Below, in pieces: positions 16,094-25,517 of a DNA stretch of 64,000 nt (positions within the stretch are counted from its first letter, which is position 1; every line of letters begins with the position of its first letter). A model generated the notes under the pieces. That model did not search any database, was not told the origin of the DNA, and saw only the letters and a list, made by a program, of their open reading frames with translations. This DNA is from Bacillota bacterium. GTDB lineage: Bacteria; Bacillota; UBA4882; UBA8346. The stretch lies in the NCBI GenBank assembly GCA_023402395.1, contig JAEYGI010000040.1:620001-684000 (forward strand). Direction: 5' to 3'. The translations under genes and the position numbers were made by a program.

Positions 16094-16522
16094 ATGCTGA
16101 TCGGCGAATTCCAACATTCCCTGGACGAGAAAGGACGGTTGATCATCCCGGCCAAATTTCGGGAGGACCTTGGTGAGAAATTTATCGTCACCCGTGGTTT
16201 CGATCATGCTCTTTTCGTCTATTCGCTGGATCAGTGGGAAGTTTTAAAACAACGAATTGAAGCGTTGTCTACCGCGTCTCCGGACACTCAGCGTGCTTTC
16301 GAACGGCTGTTTTTTTCGGGGGCCATTGAAGCTGAGTTAGACAAGCAAGGACGGGTTGTAATTCCACAGCACCTCCGGGATCATGCCCGGATCGACCGGG
16401 ACGTTTATGTGAACGGGGTATCCAGCAAGGTTGAGATTTGGGCAAAAGAGGTTTGGGAAGAATATTCCCGGAAGGTTCAGGAGTCTTACGAGGAAATCGC
16501 CAAAACCAACATTCGCTTGTAA
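16094..16522 (+). CDS. mraZ: Transcriptional regulator MraZ
   Basis: AbrB-like DNA-binding protein that forms a ring and autoregulates the division/cell wall cluster. The 142 aa contain the two tandem swapped-hairpin domains: GEFQHSLDEKGRLIIPAKFR at the N terminus and AIEAELDKQGRVVIPQHLR around residues 77-95, each with the DxKGR(L/V)xIP signature. First gene of the cluster, separated by 12 bases from rsmH. Its predicted operator lies immediately upstream. Confidence 0.97.
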   Translation: MLIGEFQHSLDEKGRLIIPAKFREDLGEKFIVTRGFDHALFVYSLDQWEVLKQRIEALSTASPDTQRAFERLFFSGAIEAELDKQGRVVIPQHLRDHARIDRDVYVNGVSSKVEIWAKEVWEEYSRKVQESYEEIAKTNIRL

Positions 16523-16534
16523 TGGGGTGGCAAA

Positions 16535-17476
16535 ATGCCCGAATTTCAACATCAGACCGTATTACGCGAGGAAGCGATTAGTTATCTCAATATTAAGCCA
16601 GAAGGCATCTATGTTGACGCTACCGTGGGCGGGGCGGGTCATACCATAAAAATCGCCGAGCGGCTTACCCCCAAAGGGGTGTTGATCGGAATTGACCAAG
16701 ATCGAACGGCGCTGGAAGCAGCTCAAGAGCGGCTGGCTGGGGTGGCGCCCCGGCTCGAGCTGGTACGCCGTAACTTTTCCGATCTGAACTTGATTTTGAA
16801 AGAGCTGAGAATCGACGGGATTGACGGAATTTTGTTCGATCTGGGGGTATCATCGCCGCAACTGGATGAGGAGGAACGCGGCTTCAGTTATAAAGCCGAT
16901 GCTCCCCTGGATATGAGAATGGACCAAAGTCAGCCGTTCTCGGCCGTTCACCTGGTCAATACCGCTTCGGTTATCGAATTAACTAAGATCATTCGGGAAT
17001 ACGGCGAGGAGCGATGGGCGGCCCGGATCGCCTCCTTTATTGAGGAAGCCAGGCGTGAAAAGCCCATTGAAACCACCGGACAATTAGCGGATATCGTGAA
17101 ACGGGCGATACCGGCCGCAGCCAGGCGAAACGGGCCGCACCCCGCCAAAAGGACTTTCCAAGCGATCCGGATTGCAGTGAACCGGGAACTGGACGTGTTG
17201 CAAACCGGACTTGAAAGCGCCCTGAATCATCTCAACCCCGGTGGCAGGCTGGTCATCATTTCTTTTCACTCGTTGGAGGACCGTTTGGTGAAATCCTTCT
17301 TTGCCGAGCAGTCCAAAGGATGCGAATGTCCGCGGGGGATTCCGGTTTGCGTCTGTAACCGGCATCCGCGCCTCAAGATCATTACCCGAAAGCCGGTTGT
17401 GCCGAACGCCGGGGAATTGGAGCAAAATCATCGGGCTCGCAGTTCAAAGTTACGTTGCGCTGAGAAACTGGTCTAA
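16535..17476 (+). CDS. rsmH: 16S rRNA (cytosine(1402)-N(4))-methyltransferase
   Basis: SAM-dependent methylation of C1402 in the ribosomal P site (formerly MraW). The 313-aa product has HQTVLREEAISYL at the N terminus, the SAM-binding DATVGGAGHT, GIDQD, the FDLGVSSPQLDEEERGFSY motif and the conserved HPAKRTFQAIRIAVN, followed by FHSLEDRLVK. Canonical position between mraZ and ftsL. ATG with GGGGTGG upstream. Confidence 0.97.
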   Translation: MPEFQHQTVLREEAISYLNIKPEGIYVDATVGGAGHTIKIAERLTPKGVLIGIDQDRTALEAAQERLAGVAPRLELVRRNFSDLNLILKELRIDGIDGILFDLGVSSPQLDEEERGFSYKADAPLDMRMDQSQPFSAVHLVNTASVIELTKIIREYGEERWAARIASFIEEARREKPIETTGQLADIVKRAIPAAARRNGPHPAKRTFQAIRIAVNRELDVLQTGLESALNHLNPGGRLVIISFHSLEDRLVKSFFAEQSKGCECPRGIPVCVCNRHPRLKIITRKPVVPNAGELEQNHRARSSKLRCAEKLV

Positions 17477-17497
17477 TAAAAAAAGAGGGTGCGTACA

Positions 17498-17962
17498 ATG
17501 TTATTGGCTGAGCAGCAAGCAAGAACCGTTCCTATCGATACCACTGTCCCATCGCAGCGTCTTCACAGTCGACCCCGGCCAAAATCCCGCTTTGTGTATC
17601 GGATCGGCGGCGTGGTCTTTGGCGTGTTCGTTGTCAACCTGTTTCTGCATGCCGCGGTGATTCAGAAATCATACGAAATCCGGGCCTGGGAGGATAAAAT
17701 TCGCGACCTCAATCGGGAAATGGTTGAAGTGCGGATGGATATTGCCCATCTTGAATCATTCGATCGGATTAAGACCATCGCTGAAAACGAATTAGGGATG
17801 AAACCGGCGGGAAGCGACGACTACCGTTGTATCGCCGTGGCTCCCCCTCAGCTTGAATCGCGGGTGGAGGGGGATTATCATCTGAAAGACAAACCCAGTT
17901 TGTGGACCAGGGTTTCTTCATGGGTCGGCAATCAGGGAGCCACTATGGCTCAAAATCCTTGA
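17498..17962 (+). CDS. ftsL: FtsL/DivIC-like cell division membrane protein
   Basis: Bitopic divisome protein of 154 aa: a basic cytoplasmic N terminus (RPRPKSRF), one transmembrane helix about residues 33-52 (IGGVVFGVFVVNLFLHAAV), and an external coiled coil about 57-100 (IRAWEDKIRDLNREMVEVRMD) ending in ENELGMKPA, the usual septum-protein C-terminal motif. Low conservation makes the name depend on position between rsmH and the transpeptidase, which is canonical. GAGGG at 17485-17489 fixes the ATG at 17498 instead of the GTG at 17489. Confidence 0.85.
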   Translation: MLLAEQQARTVPIDTTVPSQRLHSRPRPKSRFVYRIGGVVFGVFVVNLFLHAAVIQKSYEIRAWEDKIRDLNREMVEVRMDIAHLESFDRIKTIAENELGMKPAGSDDYRCIAVAPPQLESRVEGDYHLKDKPSLWTRVSSWVGNQGATMAQNP

Positions 17963-18031
17963 ACCGGTGGAGCTTTTGCCGGCGCGTTTGATGTGATAAA
18001 ATATGTAAAGATTGACTCCGGGGGGAAGAAT

Positions 18032-20176
18032 GTGAGTTTGGAGGTTACCTCGCGGAAACGAATCGTCTGGATGCTGATAGTCACCCTGTTTTTGATGGGT
18101 GGCTTGATCTTACGAGTCATTTATTTACAAATATTTATGGCCGGGTGGCTGAAACGCTCCGCCGAGGAGCAGCGCCTGAGGTCAGTTCCGGTTCAGGCGC
18201 GGCGCGGAGCCATCTATGATCGGCTGGGTAATGAGATGGCCATCAGCATCGATTCCGACAGTGTTTACGCAATTCCGTCCGAAATTGGAAAAGACCGGGA
18301 GACGCTGGAACGTACCTCCGCTATACTGGCGGACGTCTTGGAAATGGACCAAGCCAAGATCGAGGGGCTCATTGCCAAAGGAGCCTCTTTTGTTTGGATA
18401 AAGCGAAAAGTGACCTATTCCCAGATTGTCAAATTGCGCGAGGCCATCAAGCGATACCGGTTGCACGGAATCGAAATCACCCAGAAAGCCCAGCGCTTTT
18501 ATCCCCAGACCTTTTTGGCTGCACAGGTCCTGGGAATCGCCGGAATCGACAATCAAGGCCTGGAGGGACTAGAGAAGTATTATGACACCCATTTGCGCGG
18601 TGTGCCTGGGCGGGACCAGGCCGAGTTCGATACCGCCGGGCGCCATATTCCCCAGGGAGAAAGGCGTTATATTCCTCCGATCTCCGGTGATTCGCTGTAT
18701 TTGACCATTGATCAGAACATCCAATTCATCGTGGAGAGAGAACTGGAAAAGGCGGTAAGTGACACCAATTCGAAACGGGGGATGGCCATCGCGGTCAATC
18801 CTCAAAACGGTGAAATCCTGGCGGTCGCTTCCCGCCCCAAATATGATCCGAATCAGTATAACGAATATTCTTCCGAGGCTAGGCGGAATCCCCTCTTTAG
18901 CGATATGTACGAACCGGGGTCGACTTTTAAAGTGTTTACCGCCGCCGCTGCCTTGGAAGAAGGGAAAGTCACGCCGGAATCGACGTTTTTTGATCCGGGC
19001 TTTATCGTGGTGGACGATAGGCGCCTGAAATGTTGGAAAGCTGGCGGGCACGGCAATCAAAATTTCGTGGAGGCGCTGGAGAACTCCTGTAATCCGGTCT
19101 TTGCCACTTTGGCGATGCGCCTGGGGAAGGAGGATTTCTATCAGTATATTCAGGCCTTTGGATTTGGCAGTCTGTCCGGGGTTGATTTCCCCGGGGAATC
19201 CGCAGGCCGACTCAAACCCTTATCCGGCGTCAAAAATGTCGAGTTGGCCAATATCGGCTTCGGGCAGGGTATTACTGTTACTCCGTTGCAAATGATCATG
19301 GGAGTTTCCGCGATTGCCAATGGGGGCTATTTGGTAAAACCGCATTTGGTCAAGGAGATTTATTCACCAGACGGGAAACTGAAAAAACGTTTCGATCGAG
19401 AAGTGGTCCGCCAGGTTTTATCCGCCAAGACTTCAAAACTGATGACGGAGTTGCTGGAATCGGTTGTTTCCAACGGATCCGGAAACCGTTCCTATTTGGA
19501 AGGCTATCGGGTCGCAGGCAAGACCGGAACCGCTCAAAAAGTCGTTCCCGGTCAGCGTGGTTATAGTCAATTGATCGCGTCATTTGTCGGTTTTGCTCCG
19601 GCAGATACCGCGCAAGTTGCGGTAATGGTGATATTGGATGAACCAAATAGTTTGATTAAGTACGGCGGAGTCATCGCCGCCCCGGTAGTAGCCAATATTT
19701 TGCGGGATGCCTTGCGATATATGGGAGTAAAGCCTCGCTTCGATTCGGGAGCGGCTAGTCAAACTCCATCACCGGAAATGGTCGTTCCCAATTTATTAAA
19801 CCGACCGCAGCATGAAGCGCTAGCGCTTCTGAAAAAGGACGGTATCGGATATCGGCTGATCGGCGAGGGTGAATATGTCTATGACCAGGTTCCGAAGCCG
19901 GGCGTGACTGTAGCCAAGGGAACTCAAATCTTACTGTATTTTGATCGGGACGCTCGTTATCAATTAAACCGCGACCAAGTTGTCCTTCCTGATCTCCACG
20001 GGCTTACCCCGGTCAAGGCAAATGAGATCTTGACCGATCTTGGACTGACCATGGAAAGATTGGGAACCGGTCAAGCGGTGAGTCAGCATCCGGTGCCGGG
20101 CAAAGCGGTGGAACGGGGAAGCAGGATCAGGATCCAGTTCAAAGATGGTCCTGAATCCCGTCCCCAACTGCCATAA
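18032..20176 (+). CDS. spoVD: Class B penicillin-binding protein, SpoVD-like, with two PASTA domains
   Basis: Septal or spore-cortex peptidoglycan transpeptidase, 714 aa from GTG 18032. One N-terminal membrane anchor (about residues 10-32), PBP dimerisation region with the RRGAIYDRLGNE motif, transpeptidase domain with SxxK (GSTFK, Ser near 297), ENSCNPVFA and KTGT near residue 497, then two PASTA domains (about 584-645 and 648-710). PASTA-bearing forms at this locus are PBP2B/SpoVD; with only one such gene visible it may serve division as well as sporulation. An earlier in-frame GTG at 17993 lacks a ribosome site, whereas GGGGGGAAG lies just before 18032. Confidence 0.9.
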   Translation: MSLEVTSRKRIVWMLIVTLFLMGGLILRVIYLQIFMAGWLKRSAEEQRLRSVPVQARRGAIYDRLGNEMAISIDSDSVYAIPSEIGKDRETLERTSAILADVLEMDQAKIEGLIAKGASFVWIKRKVTYSQIVKLREAIKRYRLHGIEITQKAQRFYPQTFLAAQVLGIAGIDNQGLEGLEKYYDTHLRGVPGRDQAEFDTAGRHIPQGERRYIPPISGDSLYLTIDQNIQFIVERELEKAVSDTNSKRGMAIAVNPQNGEILAVASRPKYDPNQYNEYSSEARRNPLFSDMYEPGSTFKVFTAAAALEEGKVTPESTFFDPGFIVVDDRRLKCWKAGGHGNQNFVEALENSCNPVFATLAMRLGKEDFYQYIQAFGFGSLSGVDFPGESAGRLKPLSGVKNVELANIGFGQGITVTPLQMIMGVSAIANGGYLVKPHLVKEIYSPDGKLKKRFDREVVRQVLSAKTSKLMTELLESVVSNGSGNRSYLEGYRVAGKTGTAQKVVPGQRGYSQLIASFVGFAPADTAQVAVMVILDEPNSLIKYGGVIAAPVVANILRDALRYMGVKPRFDSGAASQTPSPEMVVPNLLNRPQHEALALLKKDGIGYRLIGEGEYVYDQVPKPGVTVAKGTQILLYFDRDARYQLNRDQVVLPDLHGLTPVKANEILTDLGLTMERLGTGQAVSQHPVPGKAVERGSRIRIQFKDGPESRPQLP

Positions 20177-20212
20177 TTCGGATAGAAAAGAAAATGACGG
20201 GCAAACTATATA

Positions 20213-20289
20213 GGATGAAGTAAATTTTTATGTTAACTTGTATTCTTAAAGCCGAATCCATAAGACATCAATTGGAATTTACTTCATCC
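20213..20289 (+). repeat. 14-bp perfect inverted repeat (stem-loop 1)
   Basis: GGATGAAGTAAATT at 20213-20226 pairs without mismatch with 20276-20289 across a 49-base loop, and two more G-U pairs can extend it inward. An unpaired third copy of GATGAAGT occurs at 20391-20398. Confidence 0.75.
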
Positions 20290-20302
20290 AATTACAGTTG
20301 AA

Positions 20303-20385
20303 ATAAGTTGAATTAAATTCATGAATTTTTCCATCATGGCTGGCTTTAAGGACATGATGGATATAAGAAATTTAATTCGACTTAT
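20303..20385 (+). repeat. Two-tier inverted repeat (stem-loop 2)
   Basis: Outer arms 20303-20319 and 20369-20385 form 17 pairs with one G-U (ATAAGTTGAATTAAATT). Inside, TCCATCATG at 20330-20338 pairs with CATGATGGA at 20353-20361 over a 14-base loop. The nested form suggests a folded RNA element or a small mobile-element remnant. Confidence 0.75.
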
Positions 20386-20496
20386 ATACCTGATGAAGTT
20401 TTAAAATGGCAGGATTGTCATCGTGTCTAGCGAATATTTATCTGGTTTCAGTCTTTGGTGATACTCGGGCCGGGAATGGCAAAGGGGGATGTTCTT

Positions 20497-21981
20497 ATGA
20501 AACTGGCCGATTTACTTACCCAGATATCCGTTCGTAAAAGTTCGGGAACACTTGATTTGAATATTGAGGGAATCTCCCAGGACTCACGCTCCGTTCGGCC
20601 GGGAGCTCTTTTTCTCTGCATAAAAGGGTTCAAAACCAACGGACATCACTATTTGAAACAAGCGGCGGACGATGGCGCGGTCGCCGCCGTGGTTTCCGAA
20701 TGGCCGGCGGAAGACTATGGTTTGACGATTATCCTAGTTGAGGAGGTCAACGGGCCAGTCATCAAGGCAATTGCCAGCGCTTTTTATGGATATCCGGACC
20801 GGCGGTTGAAGTTAATTGGAATCATTGGGACCAACGGCAAAACCACCTCAACGTATCTGGTTAAAAGCGTATTGGAAGCTGCCGGACATTCGGTCGGATT
20901 GATCGGAACCATTGCCAATCTGATCAAGGATCGGCGCTTGGAAACCTCTAATACCACTCCGGGTGTGCTGGAACTTCAGAAGCTGTTCGCCATGATGGTT
21001 GAAGCCGGTGTTGAATATGTGATAATGGAAGTCTCGTCGCACTCCATCGACCAAGGAAGGATATCCGGTCTGGAGTTCATTGGCGGGATCTTCACCAACA
21101 TCACCCAGGATCATCTTGATTATCACGGGACATTCGAAGAGTATTTCCAGGTCAAATCAAGCTTTTTCCGACAATTGCCCGCTCATTCCTGGGCGGCAGT
21201 CAATCGTGACGACTCTCACGCCGAGAAGCTTATCGCCCAAATTTCCGCTAAAGTTATCACTTATGGCATTGAACAAGCGGCGGATGTCCGGGCCGAATCG
21301 GTGAACGTCAGCCACTCCGGTGTATCATTCATGACTCTGAGCAAATTGGGCAGACTCCGTTTTGAATTAGATCTGATGGGTTATTTTAACGTTTATAACA
21401 GTCTAGGGGCGATAGCGGCCGGTTTGGCCATGGGAATTGATTTGGAGGCCATCAAACGGGGTTTGGAGAAGGTAACCGGCGTTCCCGGCCGTTTTGAAGC
21501 AGTTCCGGGCGCAGATTCGTTTGGGGTTATTGTCGATTATGCCCATACTCCCGATGGTCTGGAGAATATCCTTAATAGCGCCCGAGGATTGACCGATGGC
21601 CGCTTATTGCTGGTCTTTGGATGCGGTGGGGATCGTGATCGAACCAAACGACCGCAGATGGGGGCTCTTGCTGCCTTGAAGGCCGATTTTACCATTATTA
21701 CCTCTGATAATCCGCGTTCGGAAGATCCGCATCGAATTATTGAGGATATTGAAGTTGGATTCCTCCGGGCCAATCCGGATGCCCGGTACCTAATTGACGT
21801 CGACCGGGCGGCGGCGATCCGCAAAATTATCGCCCTGGCTGAGGATTCGGATATCGTGGTCATTGCCGGAAAGGGACATGAGACCTATCAAATATTTGCC
21901 GACCGGACCATTCACTTTGATGATCGGGAAATTGCCCGGGAAGCGCTTGAGGAGAGATCAAATGGTTGCCTTCACGCTTGA
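20497..21981 (+). CDS. murE: UDP-N-acetylmuramoyl-tripeptide synthetase (meso-DAP adding)
   Basis: Adds meso-diaminopimelate to UDP-MurNAc-L-Ala-D-Glu in the cytosol. The 494-aa product shows the ATP-binding IIGTNGKTTSTYLV, the carbamylated-lysine region, and ITSDNPRSEDP; the DNPR motif marks the mDAP-specific enzyme as opposed to lysine-specific ones. C-terminal GKGHETYQ is standard. AAAGGGGGA precedes the ATG at 20497; the in-frame ATG at 20455 has no ribosome site. Overlaps murF by 20 bases. Confidence 0.97.
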   Translation: MKLADLLTQISVRKSSGTLDLNIEGISQDSRSVRPGALFLCIKGFKTNGHHYLKQAADDGAVAAVVSEWPAEDYGLTIILVEEVNGPVIKAIASAFYGYPDRRLKLIGIIGTNGKTTSTYLVKSVLEAAGHSVGLIGTIANLIKDRRLETSNTTPGVLELQKLFAMMVEAGVEYVIMEVSSHSIDQGRISGLEFIGGIFTNITQDHLDYHGTFEEYFQVKSSFFRQLPAHSWAAVNRDDSHAEKLIAQISAKVITYGIEQAADVRAESVNVSHSGVSFMTLSKLGRLRFELDLMGYFNVYNSLGAIAAGLAMGIDLEAIKRGLEKVTGVPGRFEAVPGADSFGVIVDYAHTPDGLENILNSARGLTDGRLLLVFGCGGDRDRTKRPQMGALAALKADFTIITSDNPRSEDPHRIIEDIEVGFLRANPDARYLIDVDRAAAIRKIIALAEDSDIVVIAGKGHETYQIFADRTIHFDDREIAREALEERSNGCLHA

Positions 21982-23353
21982 CGAAATAATCATGGCGACC
22001 GGCGGGAGCTTGCTGCAAGGTGACAGAGAGCGTTCGGTATCGGGAATCGCCATTGACTCCCGGAAAATTCAACCCGGGGAATTGTTTTTGGCGATCCAGG
22101 GAGAAAATTTCGATGGCCATGACTTCATTGCGGCGGCAATCGCCGCCGGAGCTAGTGCAGTTGTAGCTTCCAAGCCGGTGACAGTTTCTTCCGAAGTTAC
22201 GGCGGTTCGGGTGGCCGACACCCTTGAGGCGTTGGGAGCGATTGCCCGTTGGCACCGGCGCAGGTTTTCAATTCCGGTGATCGGAATCACCGGAAGCAAC
22301 GGCAAGACCACCACCAAAGACCTGGCCGCATCGGTTTTAGCTCAGCGGTATCCGGTAATCAAGACCGAAGGAAACTTTAATAACGAGATTGGTATGCCGT
22401 TGACATTGCTTCGTTTAAATAATGATTTCCGGGCGGCGGTGGTGGAAATGGGAATGCGGGGGTTGGGTCAGATCCGGCGGCTAGCCGGAATTGCCGAACC
22501 GAATATCGCCATCATCACTAATGTTGGTTTGACCCACTTGGAGTTGCTGGGAACCCAGGAAAATATCGCCCGCGCCAAAGCGGAATTAATTGAATCGCTG
22601 CCTGATGACGGACTCGCCATATTAAATGGAGATGATCCGCTGGTCCGAACGATGCGGGATAAATTTAGCGGGAGGACCATTCTATATGGAATTGAGGGTC
22701 CGGGACTCGATTACCGGGCCACGGATATCAAGATTCGCGATAACGGATCGGTTTTTAAGATTTATGCCAGAGGAGAGATTATTGAAGCTCAGCTCCCGGT
22801 TCCGGGCCGTCACAATATTTTAAACGCGTTAGCCTCGGCTGCGGCCGGCCGGGAACTTGGAATGAGCGGCGATACAATTCGAAAAGGATTGGCCACCCCG
22901 GATCTTACCGGGAAGCGGTTAAATATCATTCGTCACAACGGGCTGATAATTATTGACGATACTTATAACGCCAGCCCCACTTCAACCCGCGCTGCTTTGG
23001 ATGTTTTAGCGGCCACCGGAGAGGGAAGGCGGAAATTGGCCGTTCTCGCCGACATGTTGGAATTGGGCCCGCAAGCTCCGGTGATTCATCGGGAAATTGG
23101 AGAATATGCGGCCCGCAACGGCGTTGATCGCCTGTTGGCTTACGGCGATCTGGCCCGAGAATATGCCGAAGGCTTTAATCGTATATCTAAAGGGTATGGT
23201 GAATATTTCTCCGAAAAGCCAGGTCTAATTGCCGGACTGCGCTCCGCGATCCAACCTGGGGATGTATTGCTGGTTAAAGGTTCGCGCGGAATGAAAATGG
23301 AAGATGTTATCGCCGCAATATCCGAACTGGAGGTTGAATCATCGTGGAACTGA
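21962..23353 (+). CDS. murF: UDP-N-acetylmuramoyl-tripeptide--D-alanyl-D-alanine ligase
   Basis: Adds D-Ala-D-Ala to form the UDP-MurNAc-pentapeptide. The 463-aa product starts FTLDEIIMATGG, has SRKIQPGELFLAIQGENFDGHDF, the ATP loop GITGSNGKTTTKDLAA, NFNNEIGMPLTLLRL and DDTYNASPTS, all in the family order. The frame continues open to 21794 inside murE, but the ATG at 21962, within the murE end, gives the standard N terminus. GGAGAGA lies just upstream. Overlaps mraY by 10 bases. Confidence 0.97.
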   Translation: MVAFTLDEIIMATGGSLLQGDRERSVSGIAIDSRKIQPGELFLAIQGENFDGHDFIAAAIAAGASAVVASKPVTVSSEVTAVRVADTLEALGAIARWHRRRFSIPVIGITGSNGKTTTKDLAASVLAQRYPVIKTEGNFNNEIGMPLTLLRLNNDFRAAVVEMGMRGLGQIRRLAGIAEPNIAIITNVGLTHLELLGTQENIARAKAELIESLPDDGLAILNGDDPLVRTMRDKFSGRTILYGIEGPGLDYRATDIKIRDNGSVFKIYARGEIIEAQLPVPGRHNILNALASAAAGRELGMSGDTIRKGLATPDLTGKRLNIIRHNGLIIIDDTYNASPTSTRAALDVLAATGEGRRKLAVLADMLELGPQAPVIHREIGEYAARNGVDRLLAYGDLAREYAEGFNRISKGYGEYFSEKPGLIAGLRSAIQPGDVLLVKGSRGMKMEDVIAAISELEVESSWN

Positions 23354-24324
23354 TCAAAGCGGCGATGGCGGCCTTGAGCTCTTTTGCAATCAGTTTGCTA
23401 CTGGGTCCGGCCACCATCAAAATGCTGCACCGGTTAAAATTCGGTCAAAACGTCCGCAACGACGGACCGCAAACTCATTTAAAAAAAGCCGGAACCCCTA
23501 CCATGGGAGGAATTTTAATTTTAATATCACTCGTGGCGGGTTTAGTAGCGGTGAAAGATTTTACACCGGATGTTTTTTGGGTACTGTTTTTGACTGTGAG
23601 TTTTGGATTAATCGGTCTGGTGGATGACTTAATTATTATTATCGCCAAACGCTCGCTAGGGTTAAAAGCACGTCAGAAACTGTTCGCCCAGATCGTCCTG
23701 GCCGCCATGGCCGTTATTTACATGGTTCAAAGCGGCTATCCCACCGCGCAACTCGTTCCCTTCAGCAATTTCAGCTTAAGCTTTCCCGATTTTGGGATGG
23801 GCAATCCGCTGTTCTTTCTATATGCGGTCTTTATAATTGTCGCTTGTTCGAATGCAGTGAATCTTACCGACGGACTTGACGGGTTGGCCTCCGGGACTAC
23901 GGCCGTCGCCGCGTTGGCCTTGGGTTATCTTTCGTTTTTGCAGGGAAACTCAGGTTTAGGGATATTTTCGGTGGCCTTGGCCGGTGCTTGTTTCGGTTTT
24001 GTCTGGTTTAACGGGCCTCCGGCTCAAGTGTTTATGGGAGATACTGGTTCGCTGGCGCTGGGAGCGGCTTTAGCCGGAATTGCGCTCTTCAGTCAGCTCA
24101 GTTTATTTCTGCCGGTGATCGGCGGCGTTTTCGTAGCGGAAACGCTTTCAGTCATTATTCAAGTCACTTCATTTAAAACTTCCGGGAAACGGGTTTTTCG
24201 AATGAGCCCGCTCCATCATCACTTTGAACTTGGAGGAATGCTTGAACCCAAGGTAATGTTGAGGTTTTGGATGGTCGGAGTGGTGTTGGGCGTTTTCGGA
24301 ATTCTCGGCTATTTTGTCAAATAG
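23344..24324 (+). CDS. mraY: Phospho-N-acetylmuramoyl-pentapeptide-transferase
   Basis: Integral membrane enzyme making lipid I from UDP-MurNAc-pentapeptide and undecaprenyl phosphate. 326 aa with about ten hydrophobic helices and the family motifs DGPQTHLKKAGTPTMGG, GLVDDLI (catalytic Asp pair), NLTDGLDGLASG, FMGDTGSLALG and the MSPLHHHFEL loop. GTG start inside the murF end indicates coupled translation. The next gene should be murD in the usual order, but a 101-base gap leads directly to ftsW. Confidence 0.97.
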   Translation: MELIKAAMAALSSFAISLLLGPATIKMLHRLKFGQNVRNDGPQTHLKKAGTPTMGGILILISLVAGLVAVKDFTPDVFWVLFLTVSFGLIGLVDDLIIIIAKRSLGLKARQKLFAQIVLAAMAVIYMVQSGYPTAQLVPFSNFSLSFPDFGMGNPLFFLYAVFIIVACSNAVNLTDGLDGLASGTTAVAALALGYLSFLQGNSGLGIFSVALAGACFGFVWFNGPPAQVFMGDTGSLALGAALAGIALFSQLSLFLPVIGGVFVAETLSVIIQVTSFKTSGKRVFRMSPLHHHFELGGMLEPKVMLRFWMVGVVLGVFGILGYFVK

Positions 24325-24425
24325 CTCTCACCATAATGGTTGGAATATTGATTAGGATGCGTCAGCGGGCGGGGTAAATCTAAGTTTGGTAGCTTTTATC
24401 AAGGATAGGGGGCTTTGGTTCAATA

Positions 24426-25517
24426 ATGAAGCGTAATCCGCCGGATCTGTTTTTGTTTATGGTAACCATGGCCCTGCTCGCCATCGGCCTGATTATTGTG
24501 ACCAGCGCCAGCGCTCCGGAATCGCTCAGCCGTACCGGCGGAAAGAGCGTTTTTTTGGTTGGTGGGAAGCAGTTCATTTTTGCTTTGGCCGGTTTGGCGC
24601 TAATGTTTTTCATGATGAAGTTTCCTTATTGGAATCTGAAAAAAATCAGTTTGCCGGCGTTCCTAATTTCCCTCGCTTTTCTGGTACTGGTTTTGTTCCT
24701 CGCCGAAGCGGTTAAGGGTTCGCGGCGTTGGATCAACCTGGGTTTCCTGGTTATTCAGCCCTCGGAATTCGCGAAGGTCGCCCTGATCATCTTCTTGGCC
24801 CATTATTTTGCGGAGATCAAAAAGGGAATCAGCAGTCTGGTTCCGGGAGTGCTACTGCCTCTTGCTTTCACCGGGCTGGTTTGCGCCTTGGTTTTGCTAG
24901 AGCCGGATCTGGGGACGACCATCGTTATTTTTGGAACCTTCATGATTATGCTCTTTATCGGGGGGGCGCGTATCAGCCATCTGTCCTTTCTCGGCTTTTT
25001 GGGCCTGATGGGTGGAACGTTCCTGGTGGTCGTTGAGCCGTACCGCTTGAAACGGTTGTTCGCGTTTGTCGATCCTTGGAAAGATCCGCAGGGGAATGGC
25101 TGGCAGATCATTCAATCGCTTTATGCGTTGGGATCCGGGGGACCATTTGGATTGGGGCTGGGCATGGGCCGCCAGAAGTTTGATTATCTCCCGGAAGCCC
25201 ATACCGATTACATCTTCTCGATTTTAGGGGAGGAACTGGGGCTATTGGGAACGTTAACCGTGATCACTCTGTTTTTCCTACTGGGATGGCGTGGTTATAA
25301 GATCGCCATCTCATCCACCGATCCCTTTGCCCGGCTTCTGGCGGCCGGGATTACTTCATATCTCGTGTTTCAGGCTATTTTGAACATCGGGGTGGTCACC
25401 TCCTCGATCCCGGTTACCGGGATCACCCTTCCATTCCTCAGCGCGGGCGGTTCTTCATTGGTGGTCAGTCTGTTCAGCGTCGGCATCCTTCTGAATATTT
25501 CCAAATATACTGAGTAA
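24426..25517 (+). CDS. ftsW: SEDS-family peptidoglycan polymerase FtsW (or SpoVE)
   Basis: Lipid II-polymerising glycosyltransferase that works with the neighbouring class B PBP at septa. 363 aa, about ten transmembrane helices. SEDS motifs: GSRRWINLG, QPSEFAKVALIIFLA, LEPDLGTTIVI, PEAHTDYIFSILGEELGLLG and the terminal PFLSAGGSSLVVSL. In spore formers this locus may carry ftsW or its paralogue spoVE; sequence alone does not separate them, and the SpoVD-like partner upstream leaves both possible. ATG start; the ribosome site (GGGGG) is distant and weak. Confidence 0.92.
   Translation: MKRNPPDLFLFMVTMALLAIGLIIVTSASAPESLSRTGGKSVFLVGGKQFIFALAGLALMFFMMKFPYWNLKKISLPAFLISLAFLVLVLFLAEAVKGSRRWINLGFLVIQPSEFAKVALIIFLAHYFAEIKKGISSLVPGVLLPLAFTGLVCALVLLEPDLGTTIVIFGTFMIMLFIGGARISHLSFLGFLGLMGGTFLVVVEPYRLKRLFAFVDPWKDPQGNGWQIIQSLYALGSGGPFGLGLGMGRQKFDYLPEAHTDYIFSILGEELGLLGTLTVITLFFLLGWRGYKIAISSTDPFARLLAAGITSYLVFQAILNIGVVTSSIPVTGITLPFLSAGGSSLVVSLFSVGILLNISKYTE

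Larger units (their letters stand above)
20177..20496. other. spoVD-murE spacer (320 bp) with two long inverted repeats
   Basis: An AT-rich spacer in an otherwise tightly packed cluster. It holds two separate stem-loop structures (20213-20289 and 20303-20385, annotated individually) and the murE ribosome site AAAGGGGGA near 20481-20489. No promoter is convincing and no ORF is supported. Confidence 0.7.

Noticed and set aside
21794..21961. N-terminal extension of murF
   Set aside because: It lies entirely within murE in another frame; the ATG at 21962 gives the family-standard N terminus.
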